A DNA stretch of 6,796 nucleotides from Gemmatimonadales bacterium (GTDB lineage Bacteria; Gemmatimonadota; Gemmatimonadetes; Gemmatimonadales; GWC2-71-9). Under the pieces are notes generated by a model. That model was given only the letters and a program-made list of their open reading frames with translations, was not told where the DNA came from and made no database searches. Made by a program: the position numbers and the translations under genes. This document shows, piece by piece, positions 1 to 6,740 of the stretch (position 1 is its first letter; the number at the start of each line of letters is the position of its first letter). The stretch covers positions 1 to 6,796 of the forward strand of contig JACCSE010000473.1 in the NCBI GenBank assembly GCA_013813145.1, given 5' to 3'.

Positions 1-1314
1 ACCCTGCCCCGCTGGCCCGCTGCCCCGCTGCCCTGCCGGCCCCCTGATCCTCACCGCTTCCGCATGCCCATACAGCCCCTCGGCCTCGGCGAGGGCAATG
101 ATGGCGCCGGCGTCCGCGGCCAGCCGCTCCCGAGTGTAGCGGATGACGCTGGTGCGCTTGACGAAATCGTAAACGCCGAGCGGTGAGGCGTAGCGGGCCG
201 TGCCCCCCGTAGGCAGGACGTGGCTCGGGCCGGCGAGATAGTCACCGACCGGCTCCGGAGTGTCGTCGCCGAGGAAGATGGCGCCGGCGTGGCGGATGTT
301 GCTCGCGATCCGCTCGGCACCTTCGGCCACGATCTGGAGGTGTTCGGGCGCCCGGCGGTTGGCCACTTCGATCGCTTCGCGCATCGAGGGCACCAGAACC
401 ACGAGCCCGTTGCGCTCCAGCGCCGCCCGCGCGATGGCCGCCCGGGGCGCCCGGGCCAGCGCCGCCTCCAGGGCCGGCGGGATCGCCGCCGCCACCTCCG
501 GGTCGGTGGTGACGCACCAGCTCACCGCGTCTTCGTCGTGCTCGGCCTGGGCGAGGAGATCGGCCGCGATCCGGTCCGGATCGGCGCTCCCGTCGGCGAT
601 GATGAGCACCTCGGTCGGCCCCGCGATCATGTCGATCCCGACCTGCCCCACCACCTGCCGCTTGGCCTCCGCGACCCAGCGGTTCCCCGGTCCCACGATT
701 TTGTCCACCCGCGGCACGGTCACGGTCCCGAACGCCAGCGCCGCCACCGCCTGGGCCCCGCCGATCCGGAAAACCCGGGTCACGCCGGAGAGTGCACAGG
801 CGGCGAGCACGGCGTCGCCCATTCCGGCCGGCGGCACCACGGCCACGATCTCCCGTACTCCCGCCACCAGCGCGGGCACTGCGTTCATTATCACCGAGGA
901 TGGATACGAGGCCTTGCCGCCGGGAACGTAGAGGCCCACCCGGTCGAGCGGCGTCACCTTCATTCCGACGAAGCTGCCGTCGGTTTGAGACAGCGTGAAC
1001 CCCGGCTCCCGCTGGTGCTCGTGATACTCGCGGACTCGGTCTACCGCATGGACCAGCGCGGCCCGGAGCGGCGGATCGATCCGGTCGAGGGCCCCCTGCC
1101 AGCTCCTGGGGTGCAGCTCCCACTCGGATGGGGCCAGGTCCACCCCGTCGAAACGGCGGGTATACTCCCGCACCGCCTCGTCGCCCCGCGCCTGCACTTC
1201 CTCTATGATGGCGCTGACCGCTTCGCGGGTAGCCGGATCCCCGCCGCCCCGCCGCGGCAGCAGCAGGTCGAGCGGCTCGAAGGGCGGAACGGCGAGCCGG
1301 CGAATCAGCCCCAT
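1..1314 (-). CDS. hisD: Histidinol dehydrogenase (3' end cut by the window edge)
   Basis: Catalyses the last two steps of histidine synthesis, the NAD-dependent oxidation of L-histidinol through histidinal to L-histidine; cytoplasmic, zinc-dependent and homodimeric in characterised members. The minus strand is open from ATG at 1314 to base 1 (438 codons) with no stop, so the gene continues past the edge. The reading matches the family throughout: YVPGGKASYPSSV at about residues 130-141, GPGNRWVAEAK at 208-218, and GPTEVLIIAD at 232-241. The zinc ligands known from the E. coli enzyme are visible as Q256 and H259 (AQAEH), D358 (VGDY) and H417 (YGHAEAVRIR). The catalytic pair is E324-H325 (RAPEHLQ). 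Family members usually end soon after the GHA..VRIR segment, so nearly all of the protein is present. The last 14 residues (GPAGQRGSGPAGQG) are encoded by an 8-bp tandem repeat and look like an unconserved tail. No Shine-Dalgarno sequence precedes the ATG. The gene is divergent from the plus-strand operon. Confidence 0.97.
   Translation of the reverse strand, partial: MGLIRRLAVPPFEPLDLLLPRRGGGDPATREAVSAIIEEVQARGDEAVREYTRRFDGVDLAPSEWELHPRSWQGALDRIDPPLRAALVHAVDRVREYHEHQREPGFTLSQTDGSFVGMKVTPLDRVGLYVPGGKASYPSSVIMNAVPALVAGVREIVAVVPPAGMGDAVLAACALSGVTRVFRIGGAQAVAALAFGTVTVPRVDKIVGPGNRWVAEAKRQVVGQVGIDMIAGPTEVLIIADGSADPDRIAADLLAQAEHDEDAVSWCVTTDPEVAAAIPPALEAALARAPRAAIARAALERNGLVVLVPSMREAIEVANRRAPEHLQIVAEGAERIASNIRHAGAIFLGDDTPEPVGDYLAGPSHVLPTGGTARYASPLGVYDFVKRTSVIRYTRERLAADAGAIIALAEAEGLYGHAEAVRIRGPAGQRGSGPAGQG
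3..33. repeat. Short 8-bp tandem repeat (gctgcccc units)
   Basis: About four units of an 8-base motif lie head to tail: 3-10 (cctgcccc), 11-18 (gctggccc), 19-26 (gctgcccc) and a 7-base partial unit at 27-33. The array may continue beyond the left edge. It falls at the extreme 3' end of hisD, just after the last conserved residues. Because 8 is not a multiple of 3, each unit gained or lost shifts the hisD frame and would change the C-terminal tail and the stop codon used. Whether it is truly in the coding region or just past the ancestral stop cannot be decided without the flanking sequence. Confidence 0.75.
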
Positions 1315-1354
1315 GGGTCGCGGTAAAGCCGCTCGGGTACTAGGCTTATAGCGT
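1315..1354. promoter_or_regulatory. Divergent intergenic spacer, probable promoters for hisD and the CNNM operon
   Basis: Forty bases separate the ATG of hisD (minus) from the ATG of the CNNM protein (plus), so transcription of both genes must start in or near this spacer. It is less GC-rich than its surroundings. On the minus strand TATAAG (1350 to 1345) could be a -10 box for hisD, about 30 bases upstream of its ATG. On the plus strand TAGGCT (1341-1346) fits a TAnnnT -10 pattern 8 bases before the ATG at 1355, which would give a leaderless or nearly leaderless mRNA. I find no convincing -35 box for either direction and no GGAG-like ribosome binding site before either start. That the spacer holds promoters is likely from geometry; the particular boxes are weak. 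Confidence 0.45.
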
Positions 1355-2707
1355 ATGGAACCTTCAGGCACACCTTCGGTCCTCCTGGGCCTCGCCGCCG
1401 TCGTCGTGCTGGTGCTCGCGAACGCTTTCTTCGTTGCCGCCGAGTTCGCTCTGGTGGGAGCGCGAAAGACCCGGCTGGACGAGATGGCGCGAAACGGGGA
1501 CCGCAAAGCTAGGCTGGCCCGCACCGCCGTTCAATCGCTCGACCGCTACATCTCGGCTACCCAGCTCGGCATCACCCTCGCCTCGCTGGGGCTCGGCTGG
1601 ATCGGAGAGCCGGCGCTCGCGAGGCTGATCGAGGGAGGGTTCGCCTGGCTGCCCGCGAGCGCGGCCGCGGTGGCCACCCACACCGTGGCGTCGATCGTCG
1701 CCTTCGCCATCATCACCGTGCTCCACATTATCCTCGGCGAGCTGGTGCCGAAGGCGCTGGCGCTGCTCTATCCGGAGGTGGTCAGCTCCTGGTTGGCGGC
1801 GCCGCTCATGGGATTCAGTTGGGTCATGGCCCTGCCCATCGCGGTGCTCAACGGCACGGCCAACCGGCTGCTCCGGATCATCGGCATCGACCCGCCGGGG
1901 GAAACCGAACGGCTTCACTCCCCCGAAGAAATCCGGATGCTGGTGGAGCAGAGTACCGAGGGCGGGAGTCTCCTTCAGGAGGACGCCCGGCTGATCGAAG
2001 GCGTCTTCGAGTTCAGCGAGAAGACGGCGCAGGAGGTGATGACTCCGCGCACCCAGATCGTGGCGATCGAGGCGGACCGCACCGTCGAGGAAGCCGCCGA
2101 CGAAGTGGCGGTGGCCCGGCGCTCGCGCTATCCGGTGTACACCGCGTCGCTCGACGAGATAGTCGGCGTGGTGCACGCCAAGGATATCCTCACCGCGCTC
2201 CGCTCGCGCCCCGGCCAGACGGTGCGGACCGTCATGCGGCCGCCGCTGTTCGTGCCCGGCACCCGCGAGGTGGAGGACGTGCTGGCCGACATGAAGCGGC
2301 TCAAGACCCACTTGGCGATCGTCCTCGACGAGTATGGCGGCACCGCCGGCCTGGTGACGATGGAGGACCTGCTGGAGGAGATCGTCGGCCCCATCTTCGA
2401 CGAGTACGATCCCCAGGACCGGGCGGTCTCCGCCGGCGGCGCGGCACAGCTCGACGGCGCCATGCCGATCACTGAGTTCAACACCCGATACGAGGTTTCG
2501 CTCGACCACATCGACTACACCACTATCGGCGGCTACGTCTTCGGCCAGCTCGGCCGGCTGCCTCGGGTCGGCGACCGGGTCCCGGCGGGATCGCACGAGC
2601 TGGAGGTCGCTGAAATGGAGGGTCGCCGGGTCAAGAGCCTCCGGCTTCACGCCCTAAACCCCGCGCCCGAAGCCCCTGTCGCCGGGCCGGAGACGCCGCG
2701 CGGCTGA
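1355..2707 (+). CDS. CNNM/CorC (HlyC/TlyC) family membrane protein with CBS pair, probable Mg2+/divalent cation transport
   Basis: A 450-residue inner-membrane protein with the full architecture of the UPF0053 'hemolysin' family. The N-terminal CNNM (DUF21) transmembrane domain covers about residues 5-175: a first helix at 7-30 (ANAFFVAAEFALV), a segment near 66-94 (ATQLGITLASLGLGW), a helix at 110-128 followed by the family signature GELVPK (128-133), and a helix at about 141-170. A cytoplasmic CBS pair follows: CBS1 begins at MTPRT (229-233), and CBS2 begins at VMRPP (M294) and includes DEYGG (325-329) and the acidic TMEDLLEEIVG stretch. A CorC_HlyC domain ends the protein at about 360-440. 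Characterised CorC/CNNM relatives export Mg2+, with ATP bound by the CBS pair; the hemolysin label is historical. The substrate here is inferred from the family. It is the first gene of the plus-strand run, has no visible Shine-Dalgarno sequence, and its TGA shares its A with the next ATG (TGATG). Confidence 0.93.
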   Translation: MEPSGTPSVLLGLAAVVVLVLANAFFVAAEFALVGARKTRLDEMARNGDRKARLARTAVQSLDRYISATQLGITLASLGLGWIGEPALARLIEGGFAWLPASAAAVATHTVASIVAFAIITVLHIILGELVPKALALLYPEVVSSWLAAPLMGFSWVMALPIAVLNGTANRLLRIIGIDPPGETERLHSPEEIRMLVEQSTEGGSLLQEDARLIEGVFEFSEKTAQEVMTPRTQIVAIEADRTVEEAADEVAVARRSRYPVYTASLDEIVGVVHAKDILTALRSRPGQTVRTVMRPPLFVPGTREVEDVLADMKRLKTHLAIVLDEYGGTAGLVTMEDLLEEIVGPIFDEYDPQDRAVSAGGAAQLDGAMPITEFNTRYEVSLDHIDYTTIGGYVFGQLGRLPRVGDRVPAGSHELEVAEMEGRRVKSLRLHALNPAPEAPVAGPETPRG

Positions 2708-5100
2708 TGGCCCGCGACAGCGATCGCCTCTATCGGGACATCGCGCGGAACTTCCCGAACGGCGCGGTGCTCCTGTTCGATCGCGAGCTGCGCTTCACCC
2801 TCGCCGAGGGGCAGGGACTGGCGACCGCGGGGTTTACGCGGGCCGATCTCGAGGGGAAGACGGTGCACGAAGTCCTCCCTCCGCTCTCGGTGGCGCTGCT
2901 GGAGCCCGCCTACCGGGCGGCCCTCGAGGGCCGTCCGAGCACGCTCGAAGCGCCGCTCCGCGATCGGCTGTACAGCATCCAGTTCACCCCGGTGCTGGAC
3001 GAACACGGCGCGATCGTCGGCGGAATGGTGGTGGCGCAGGACGTTACTCCGGAGAAGCGGGCGGAGCGAGTGCGGGTGGCGTTCTCCGAGCTGAGCCGGC
3101 GGCTGAGCGCGGCCCGCACCCCCGAAGGGGCGGCCCGGATCATCGTGCAGGCCGCCCAAGACCTCATCGGCTGGCAGTCCTGCAGCGTGGACCTGTATCT
3201 GCCCGAGCGCGGCACGGTGCAGGCCATCCTCAGCATGGACTCGTTCGACGGGCCGCCGGTGGATGTTCCCCATGCGTACCTCGAGGGGCCGGCCGGCGGA
3301 ATGACGCTCAAAGTGCTCCAGCACGGCGCCCAGCTCATCTTGCGGGAGGGAGCCCCACCGCGCGGGGCCGAGGGCCTCATCCCGTTTGGCTCCGATCGCC
3401 CATCGGCATCACTCATGTTCGTCCCGGTGCGGCACGGCGAGCGAATCGCCGGAATCCTCTCGATCCAGAGCTACACGCCCAACGCTTACACCCGCGGCGA
3501 CCTCGCCACCCTCCAGACGTTGGCCGACCACTGCGGCGGCGCGCTCGAGCGACTGCGGGTGGAGGAGGCGCTGCGGGAAAGCCAGGCCCAGCTCGCCCGC
3601 ACCGAGGCGTTCTCTCTGGTGATGACGGCGCACCTCGGGCTCGACGGGCGCTGGCTCAAGGTGCCACCGACGCTCTGCCGTTTTCTGGGGTACTCGGAGC
3701 AGGAGCTGCTCGCGTTGCGGGAGCGTGACGTGAGCCATCCGGACGATGTCGAGACCGACCTCAGGCAGCAGATCCGGCTGGCCCAGAACGAAGCGCGATC
3801 CTACGATCTCGAGAAGCGCTACCTGCGGCGGGACGGCACCGCCGCCTGGACCTATCTCAACTGTTCGATCGTGCAGGACGCCGGTGGACGGCCGCTCTAC
3901 TTTCTGGCGTACCTCCGCGACATCACCGAGCGGAAAAGCCTGGAGGACCAGCTCCGCCAGGCGCAGAAGATGGAAGCCGTGGGCCAGCTGGCCGGCGGGA
4001 TAGCGCACGACTTCAACAACCTGCTGACGGCGATCATCGGCAACGCCGAGATGCTGCTGGCCGAGATGAGCTCGCTGGACCCGCGGCGGATGGACGTGAC
4101 CGAGATCAACCGCGCGGCCCACCGCGCCGCTACGCTGACCCGCCAACTGCTGGCCTTCAGCCGAAAGCAGGTGCTCCAGCCGCGGATCGTGAGCCTCAAC
4201 GAGATCGTCACCGATCTTTCGGCGATGCTTCGCCGGATCATCGGCGAGGACATCGAGCTCAGGCTCAACCTCGATTCCGATCTGGGACAGGTGCTGGCCG
4301 ACGCGGGGCAGCTCGAGCAGGTGATCACCAACCTTGCGGTCAACGCGCGCGACGCCATGCCGCAGGGAGGCACGCTCACGATTCGCACCGCCAACGTGGC
4401 GGCCGAAGACGTCGCCGCCGGCGACCCCGAGGCGCCGCCGCTGCTCGGGCCGCTGGTGGCCGTGAGCGTCGTCGACACCGGCACCGGGATGGACGAGCGG
4501 ACCCAGGCTCGGTTGTTCGAGCCCTTCTTCACCACCAAGGAGCTCGGTCGCGGCACCGGGTTGGGATTGGCGACGGTCTACGGAATCGTGCGCCAGAGCG
4601 GCGGCCACATCCGGGTGCGGACTCAACTGCACCAGGGCAGCACGTTCAGCGTCTACCTCCCGCGGGCCGAGGGCGGCACGGCGGGGGAACCGGAAGCCGG
4701 CACGACCGCCGGCGCCGCGCCGGGAACGGAAACGGTGCTGGTGGTGGAAGACGAAGAGGCGGTGCGCGCCCTGGCGCGCCGGGTGCTCGCCTCCCGCGGA
4801 TACCGGGTGCTCGAAGCGAGCAGCGCGGCCGACGCGCTGACCCTCGCGGCGGAGGCGGGCGAGCCGATCGATCTCCTGCTCACCGACGTGGTGATGCCGG
4901 GCATGGGCGGCCCGGCGCTGGCCGAGCGGCTGGTGCGGGGCCGGCCGGGGCTCCGCGTGCTCTACATTTCCGGCTACGCCGAAGAGGCGATCCAGCGTCA
5001 CGGCTCCCTGCCCGCCGGCGGAGCGCTGCTGGAGAAGCCGTTCACCGCCGACGAGCTCGCGCACCGGGTGCGGGAGACCCTCTCGGCCTCCGAGGACTGA
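2707..5100 (+). CDS. Hybrid sensor histidine kinase, PAS-GAF-PAS-HisKA-HATPase-REC
   Basis: A 797-residue two-component kinase with no transmembrane segment or signal peptide, so a cytoplasmic sensor. Domains in order: PAS at about 7-117 (ending DVTPEKR), GAF at about 123-285, PAS at about 300-412 (FLGYSEQEL; ends RDITERK), HisKA at about 415-482 with the phospho-accepting H434 in GGIAHDFNNLL, HATPase at about 525-655, and a receiver at about 676-795. The ATPase boxes are intact: N546 and D549 (NARDAMPQGG), D590-G592-G594 (VDTGTGMD), LFEPFFTTKE (603-612) and GTGLGLATVYG (616-626). The receiver has the acidic pair E681-D682, phospho-acceptor D727 (LLTDVVMPGMGG), S755 in YISGY and K777 in LLEKPF. 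It should therefore autophosphorylate and pass phosphate to its own receiver. There is no DNA-binding or enzymatic output domain and no separate regulator in the window, so the downstream partner is unknown. The PAS/GAF ligand cannot be predicted. It overlaps the upstream gene by 1 base and ends 1 base before hisZ. Confidence 0.95.
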   Translation: MARDSDRLYRDIARNFPNGAVLLFDRELRFTLAEGQGLATAGFTRADLEGKTVHEVLPPLSVALLEPAYRAALEGRPSTLEAPLRDRLYSIQFTPVLDEHGAIVGGMVVAQDVTPEKRAERVRVAFSELSRRLSAARTPEGAARIIVQAAQDLIGWQSCSVDLYLPERGTVQAILSMDSFDGPPVDVPHAYLEGPAGGMTLKVLQHGAQLILREGAPPRGAEGLIPFGSDRPSASLMFVPVRHGERIAGILSIQSYTPNAYTRGDLATLQTLADHCGGALERLRVEEALRESQAQLARTEAFSLVMTAHLGLDGRWLKVPPTLCRFLGYSEQELLALRERDVSHPDDVETDLRQQIRLAQNEARSYDLEKRYLRRDGTAAWTYLNCSIVQDAGGRPLYFLAYLRDITERKSLEDQLRQAQKMEAVGQLAGGIAHDFNNLLTAIIGNAEMLLAEMSSLDPRRMDVTEINRAAHRAATLTRQLLAFSRKQVLQPRIVSLNEIVTDLSAMLRRIIGEDIELRLNLDSDLGQVLADAGQLEQVITNLAVNARDAMPQGGTLTIRTANVAAEDVAAGDPEAPPLLGPLVAVSVVDTGTGMDERTQARLFEPFFTTKELGRGTGLGLATVYGIVRQSGGHIRVRTQLHQGSTFSVYLPRAEGGTAGEPEAGTTAGAAPGTETVLVVEDEEAVRALARRVLASRGYRVLEASSAADALTLAAEAGEPIDLLLTDVVMPGMGGPALAERLVRGRPGLRVLYISGYAEEAIQRHGSLPAGGALLEKPFTADELAHRVRETLSASED
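5092..5096 (+). promoter_or_regulatory. Ribosome binding site of hisZ
   Basis: GAGGA lies within the last codons of the kinase gene, 5 bases before the hisZ ATG at 5102. It is one of the clearest Shine-Dalgarno matches in the window and supports the ATG start chosen for hisZ, one base after the kinase stop codon. The arrangement suggests that hisZ is translated by re-initiation after the kinase. Confidence 0.7.
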
Positions 5101-5101
5101 C

Positions 5102-6061
5102 ATGCTCCCCTCCCCGATCGCCGCCACGCCTCCTGGCGCGCTCGACCTTACCGGCGAGGCCGCCCGCCGCCGGCGCCTGCTTCAGCGGGAGGCCGTTGGC
5201 CTGCTCGAGCGCGCCGGATACGAGGAGCTGCTGCCGCCGACCTTCGAGTATGAGGACGTCTTTATCCGGGCGGGCGGCGCGGGTGTGGCCGAACGGCTGG
5301 TCCGCTTCCCCGATCGCGATGGCCGGATCCTGGCGCTCCGGTACGACTTCACCGCCAGCATCGCTCGGGTAGCCTCCACCACCTTCGCGGGGACCGCCGG
5401 CCCGTTCCGCCTCTCGTACTCCGGTCGGGTGTACCGCCAGGAGCCCGAGCGCGGGGGACGGCCGCGCGAGACGCTCCAGGTCGGCGCCGAGCTGCTGGGG
5501 CAGGACGACCTCGCTGCCGACGTGGAAATCGTTCGGCTGACGCTCGCGCTGGTGCGCGCCGCGGGGCTCGACGACTTCCAGCTCAACCTGGGCCACGCCG
5601 GCGTGCTCGCGCCGGGCCTGGGCAGCGTCGAAGAGCCGCTCCGGGGCGACCTCCGGCGGTGGATAGATCGAAAAGACCGGGCGAGCCTCTGCCGAGCCCT
5701 CGCGGGACTCGACGGCGACGCCCGCTCGCTCACGGTGCTCCCGTTCGTCATCGGCCGGCGAGAAGCGCTGGAGGCGGCGCTGGGAGCGGCGCCACGCGCC
5801 GCCGCGCCCGGGCTCCGGCACCTGCTGGCGCTCGACGACGCGCTCATGCCGGAGGAGCGGGGGCACGTCGTTTACGATCTCGGCGAGGTGCGCGGCCTGG
5901 ACTACTACACCGGCATCCACTTCGAGGTGTACGTCTCGGGCGCGGGCCGGGCCGCCGGCGCCGGGGGCCGCTACGACGAGCTGATGGCGCAGTTCGGCCG
6001 GCCGATGCCCGCGGTCGGCGTATCGCTCGACCTCGACACCATCGCCGAAGTGCCGCGGTGA
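5102..6061 (+). CDS. hisZ: ATP phosphoribosyltransferase regulatory subunit HisZ
   Basis: The 319-residue partner of short-form HisG. In characterised systems four HisZ and four HisG form the hetero-octameric enzyme, and HisZ is needed for activity and for feedback inhibition by histidine. It is a paralogue of histidyl-tRNA synthetase that retains the class II catalytic fold. Visible here are a motif-2-like block GRVYRQEPERGGRPRETLQV (108-127) followed by GAELLG (128-133), the HisRS-type RGLDYYTG (264-271) and GGRYDEL (288-294). It is not a true HisRS: at the motif 3 position the text is AVGVSLDLD (304-312), without the glycine-rich ER arginine signature, and the protein stops there with no anticodon-binding domain (HisRS is about 420 residues). 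The adjacent hisG of the short type confirms the call. The stop overlaps the hisG start by four bases (GTGA), implying translational coupling and matched subunit amounts. Confidence 0.96.
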   Translation: MLPSPIAATPPGALDLTGEAARRRRLLQREAVGLLERAGYEELLPPTFEYEDVFIRAGGAGVAERLVRFPDRDGRILALRYDFTASIARVASTTFAGTAGPFRLSYSGRVYRQEPERGGRPRETLQVGAELLGQDDLAADVEIVRLTLALVRAAGLDDFQLNLGHAGVLAPGLGSVEEPLRGDLRRWIDRKDRASLCRALAGLDGDARSLTVLPFVIGRREALEAALGAAPRAAAPGLRHLLALDDALMPEERGHVVYDLGEVRGLDYYTGIHFEVYVSGAGRAAGAGGRYDELMAQFGRPMPAVGVSLDLDTIAEVPR

Positions 6062-6696
6062 CCCGGCTGCGCGTCGCTCTGGCCAAGGGACGGCTCTACG
6101 AGCCTTCGGTGGAACGATTCCGCCGCGCCGGCGCCGCGCTGGCGCCGGACGCCGGACGCCGGCTCCTGATCCCATCGAGCGACCCGGCGATCGAGTTCCT
6201 GGTAGTGAAACCGGGCGACGTCCCGGTCTACGTGGAGTCGGGAGCGGCGGACCTGGGCGTGACCGGTACCGACGTGCTGAGGGAGAGCAATGCCGACGTG
6301 CTCGAGCCGCTGGAGCTGGGCTTCGGCTTCTGCCGACTCGTCGTCGCCTCGCCGGAGGCGGCGCCCTATCCCCTGCTGCCGGGTGGGATCACCGCCCGCG
6401 TGGCCACCAAATATCCCCGGCTGGCGCAGGCACATTTCGGCAGCGCGGGGCGCCCGGTAGACATTATCCAGGTCAACGGCTCGGTCGAGGTCGCCCCGCT
6501 CCTCGGCCTTTCCCATTGGATCGTGGACCTGGTGGACACCGGCAATACCCTTCGCGCGAACGGACTGAAGGAGCGCGAGACGATCCTCACCTGCGGCGCG
6601 ATCCTGGTCGCCAACCGGGCAAGCCAGAAGCTCAAGCTGGACGCGTACCTGGACCTGATGGATCGCATCGAACGCTCAGGGAACGGCACCGCGTAG
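6058..6696 (+). CDS. hisG: ATP phosphoribosyltransferase catalytic subunit, short form HisG
   Basis: Catalyses the first, committed step of histidine synthesis: ATP + PRPP to N1-(5-phosphoribosyl)-ATP + pyrophosphate, in the cytoplasm as a complex with HisZ. The protein has 212 residues. This is the short form, which lacks the C-terminal regulatory domain of the roughly 300-residue long form and therefore needs HisZ. Diagnostic segments are LRVALAKGRL (4-13), GAADLGVTGTDVL (62-74), and the PRPP-binding loop DLVDTGNTLRANGL (157-170), followed by a conserved C-terminal helix region. The same frame stays open far upstream, across hisZ, but homology begins only at the GTG at 6058, which overlaps the hisZ stop as GTGA. 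That GTG is therefore taken as the start, read as Met. No strong Shine-Dalgarno sequence is present, consistent with coupling to hisZ. Stop is TAG at 6694. Confidence 0.96.
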   Translation: MTRLRVALAKGRLYEPSVERFRRAGAALAPDAGRRLLIPSSDPAIEFLVVKPGDVPVYVESGAADLGVTGTDVLRESNADVLEPLELGFGFCRLVVASPEAAPYPLLPGGITARVATKYPRLAQAHFGSAGRPVDIIQVNGSVEVAPLLGLSHWIVDLVDTGNTLRANGLKERETILTCGAILVANRASQKLKLDAYLDLMDRIERSGNGTA

Positions 6697-6716
6697 GACC
6701 TGATAGTTAGCAGGGG

Positions 6717-6740
6717 CCGTCCCGGTGCGCACAAGGACGG
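6717..6740 (+). promoter_or_regulatory. Possible stem-loop between hisG and the next reading frame
   Basis: The arms ccgtcc (6717-6722) and ggacgg (6735-6740) are perfect 6-bp inverted complements around a 12-base loop. The loop includes the palindrome gtgcgcac (6725-6732). There is no run of T after it, so it does not look like an intrinsic terminator. It overlaps the possible GTG start of the downstream reading frame and could affect its initiation. A 6-bp GC stem can occur by chance at this GC content, so the confidence is low. Confidence 0.3.

Noticed and set aside
242..1123. 293-codon minus-strand frame overlapping hisD in another frame
   Set aside because: It is an Arg/Gly/Ala-rich low-complexity translation, and hisD occupies the same strand in the homologous frame.
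220..1326. 368-codon open frame on the plus strand opposite hisD
   Set aside because: The minus strand encodes a full HisD with all catalytic residues. The plus-strand translation is rich in R, G, H and P with no recognisable domain, typical of an antisense frame in GC-rich DNA.
1364..2650. 428-codon minus-strand frame opposite the CNNM protein
   Set aside because: No domain is recognisable and the composition is that of a GC-rich antisense shadow; the plus strand carries an unmistakable CNNM-CBS-CorC protein.
3409..5127. 572-codon minus-strand frame opposite the kinase
   Set aside because: Long, but it mirrors the third-position GC bias of the kinase and encodes no recognisable domain; the kinase motifs on the plus strand are complete.
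5659..6057. Upstream extension of the hisG frame inside hisZ
   Set aside because: The extended N-terminus is Arg/Pro/Gly-rich and unlike HisG; homology begins at the GTG at 6058.
5042..6175. 377-codon minus-strand frame opposite hisZ
   Set aside because: The R/G/E-rich translation has no family features, and hisZ and hisG account for the region.
6717..6740. Intrinsic terminator of the operon
   Set aside because: There is no T-rich stretch after the stem, and a plausible reading frame continues directly through it.
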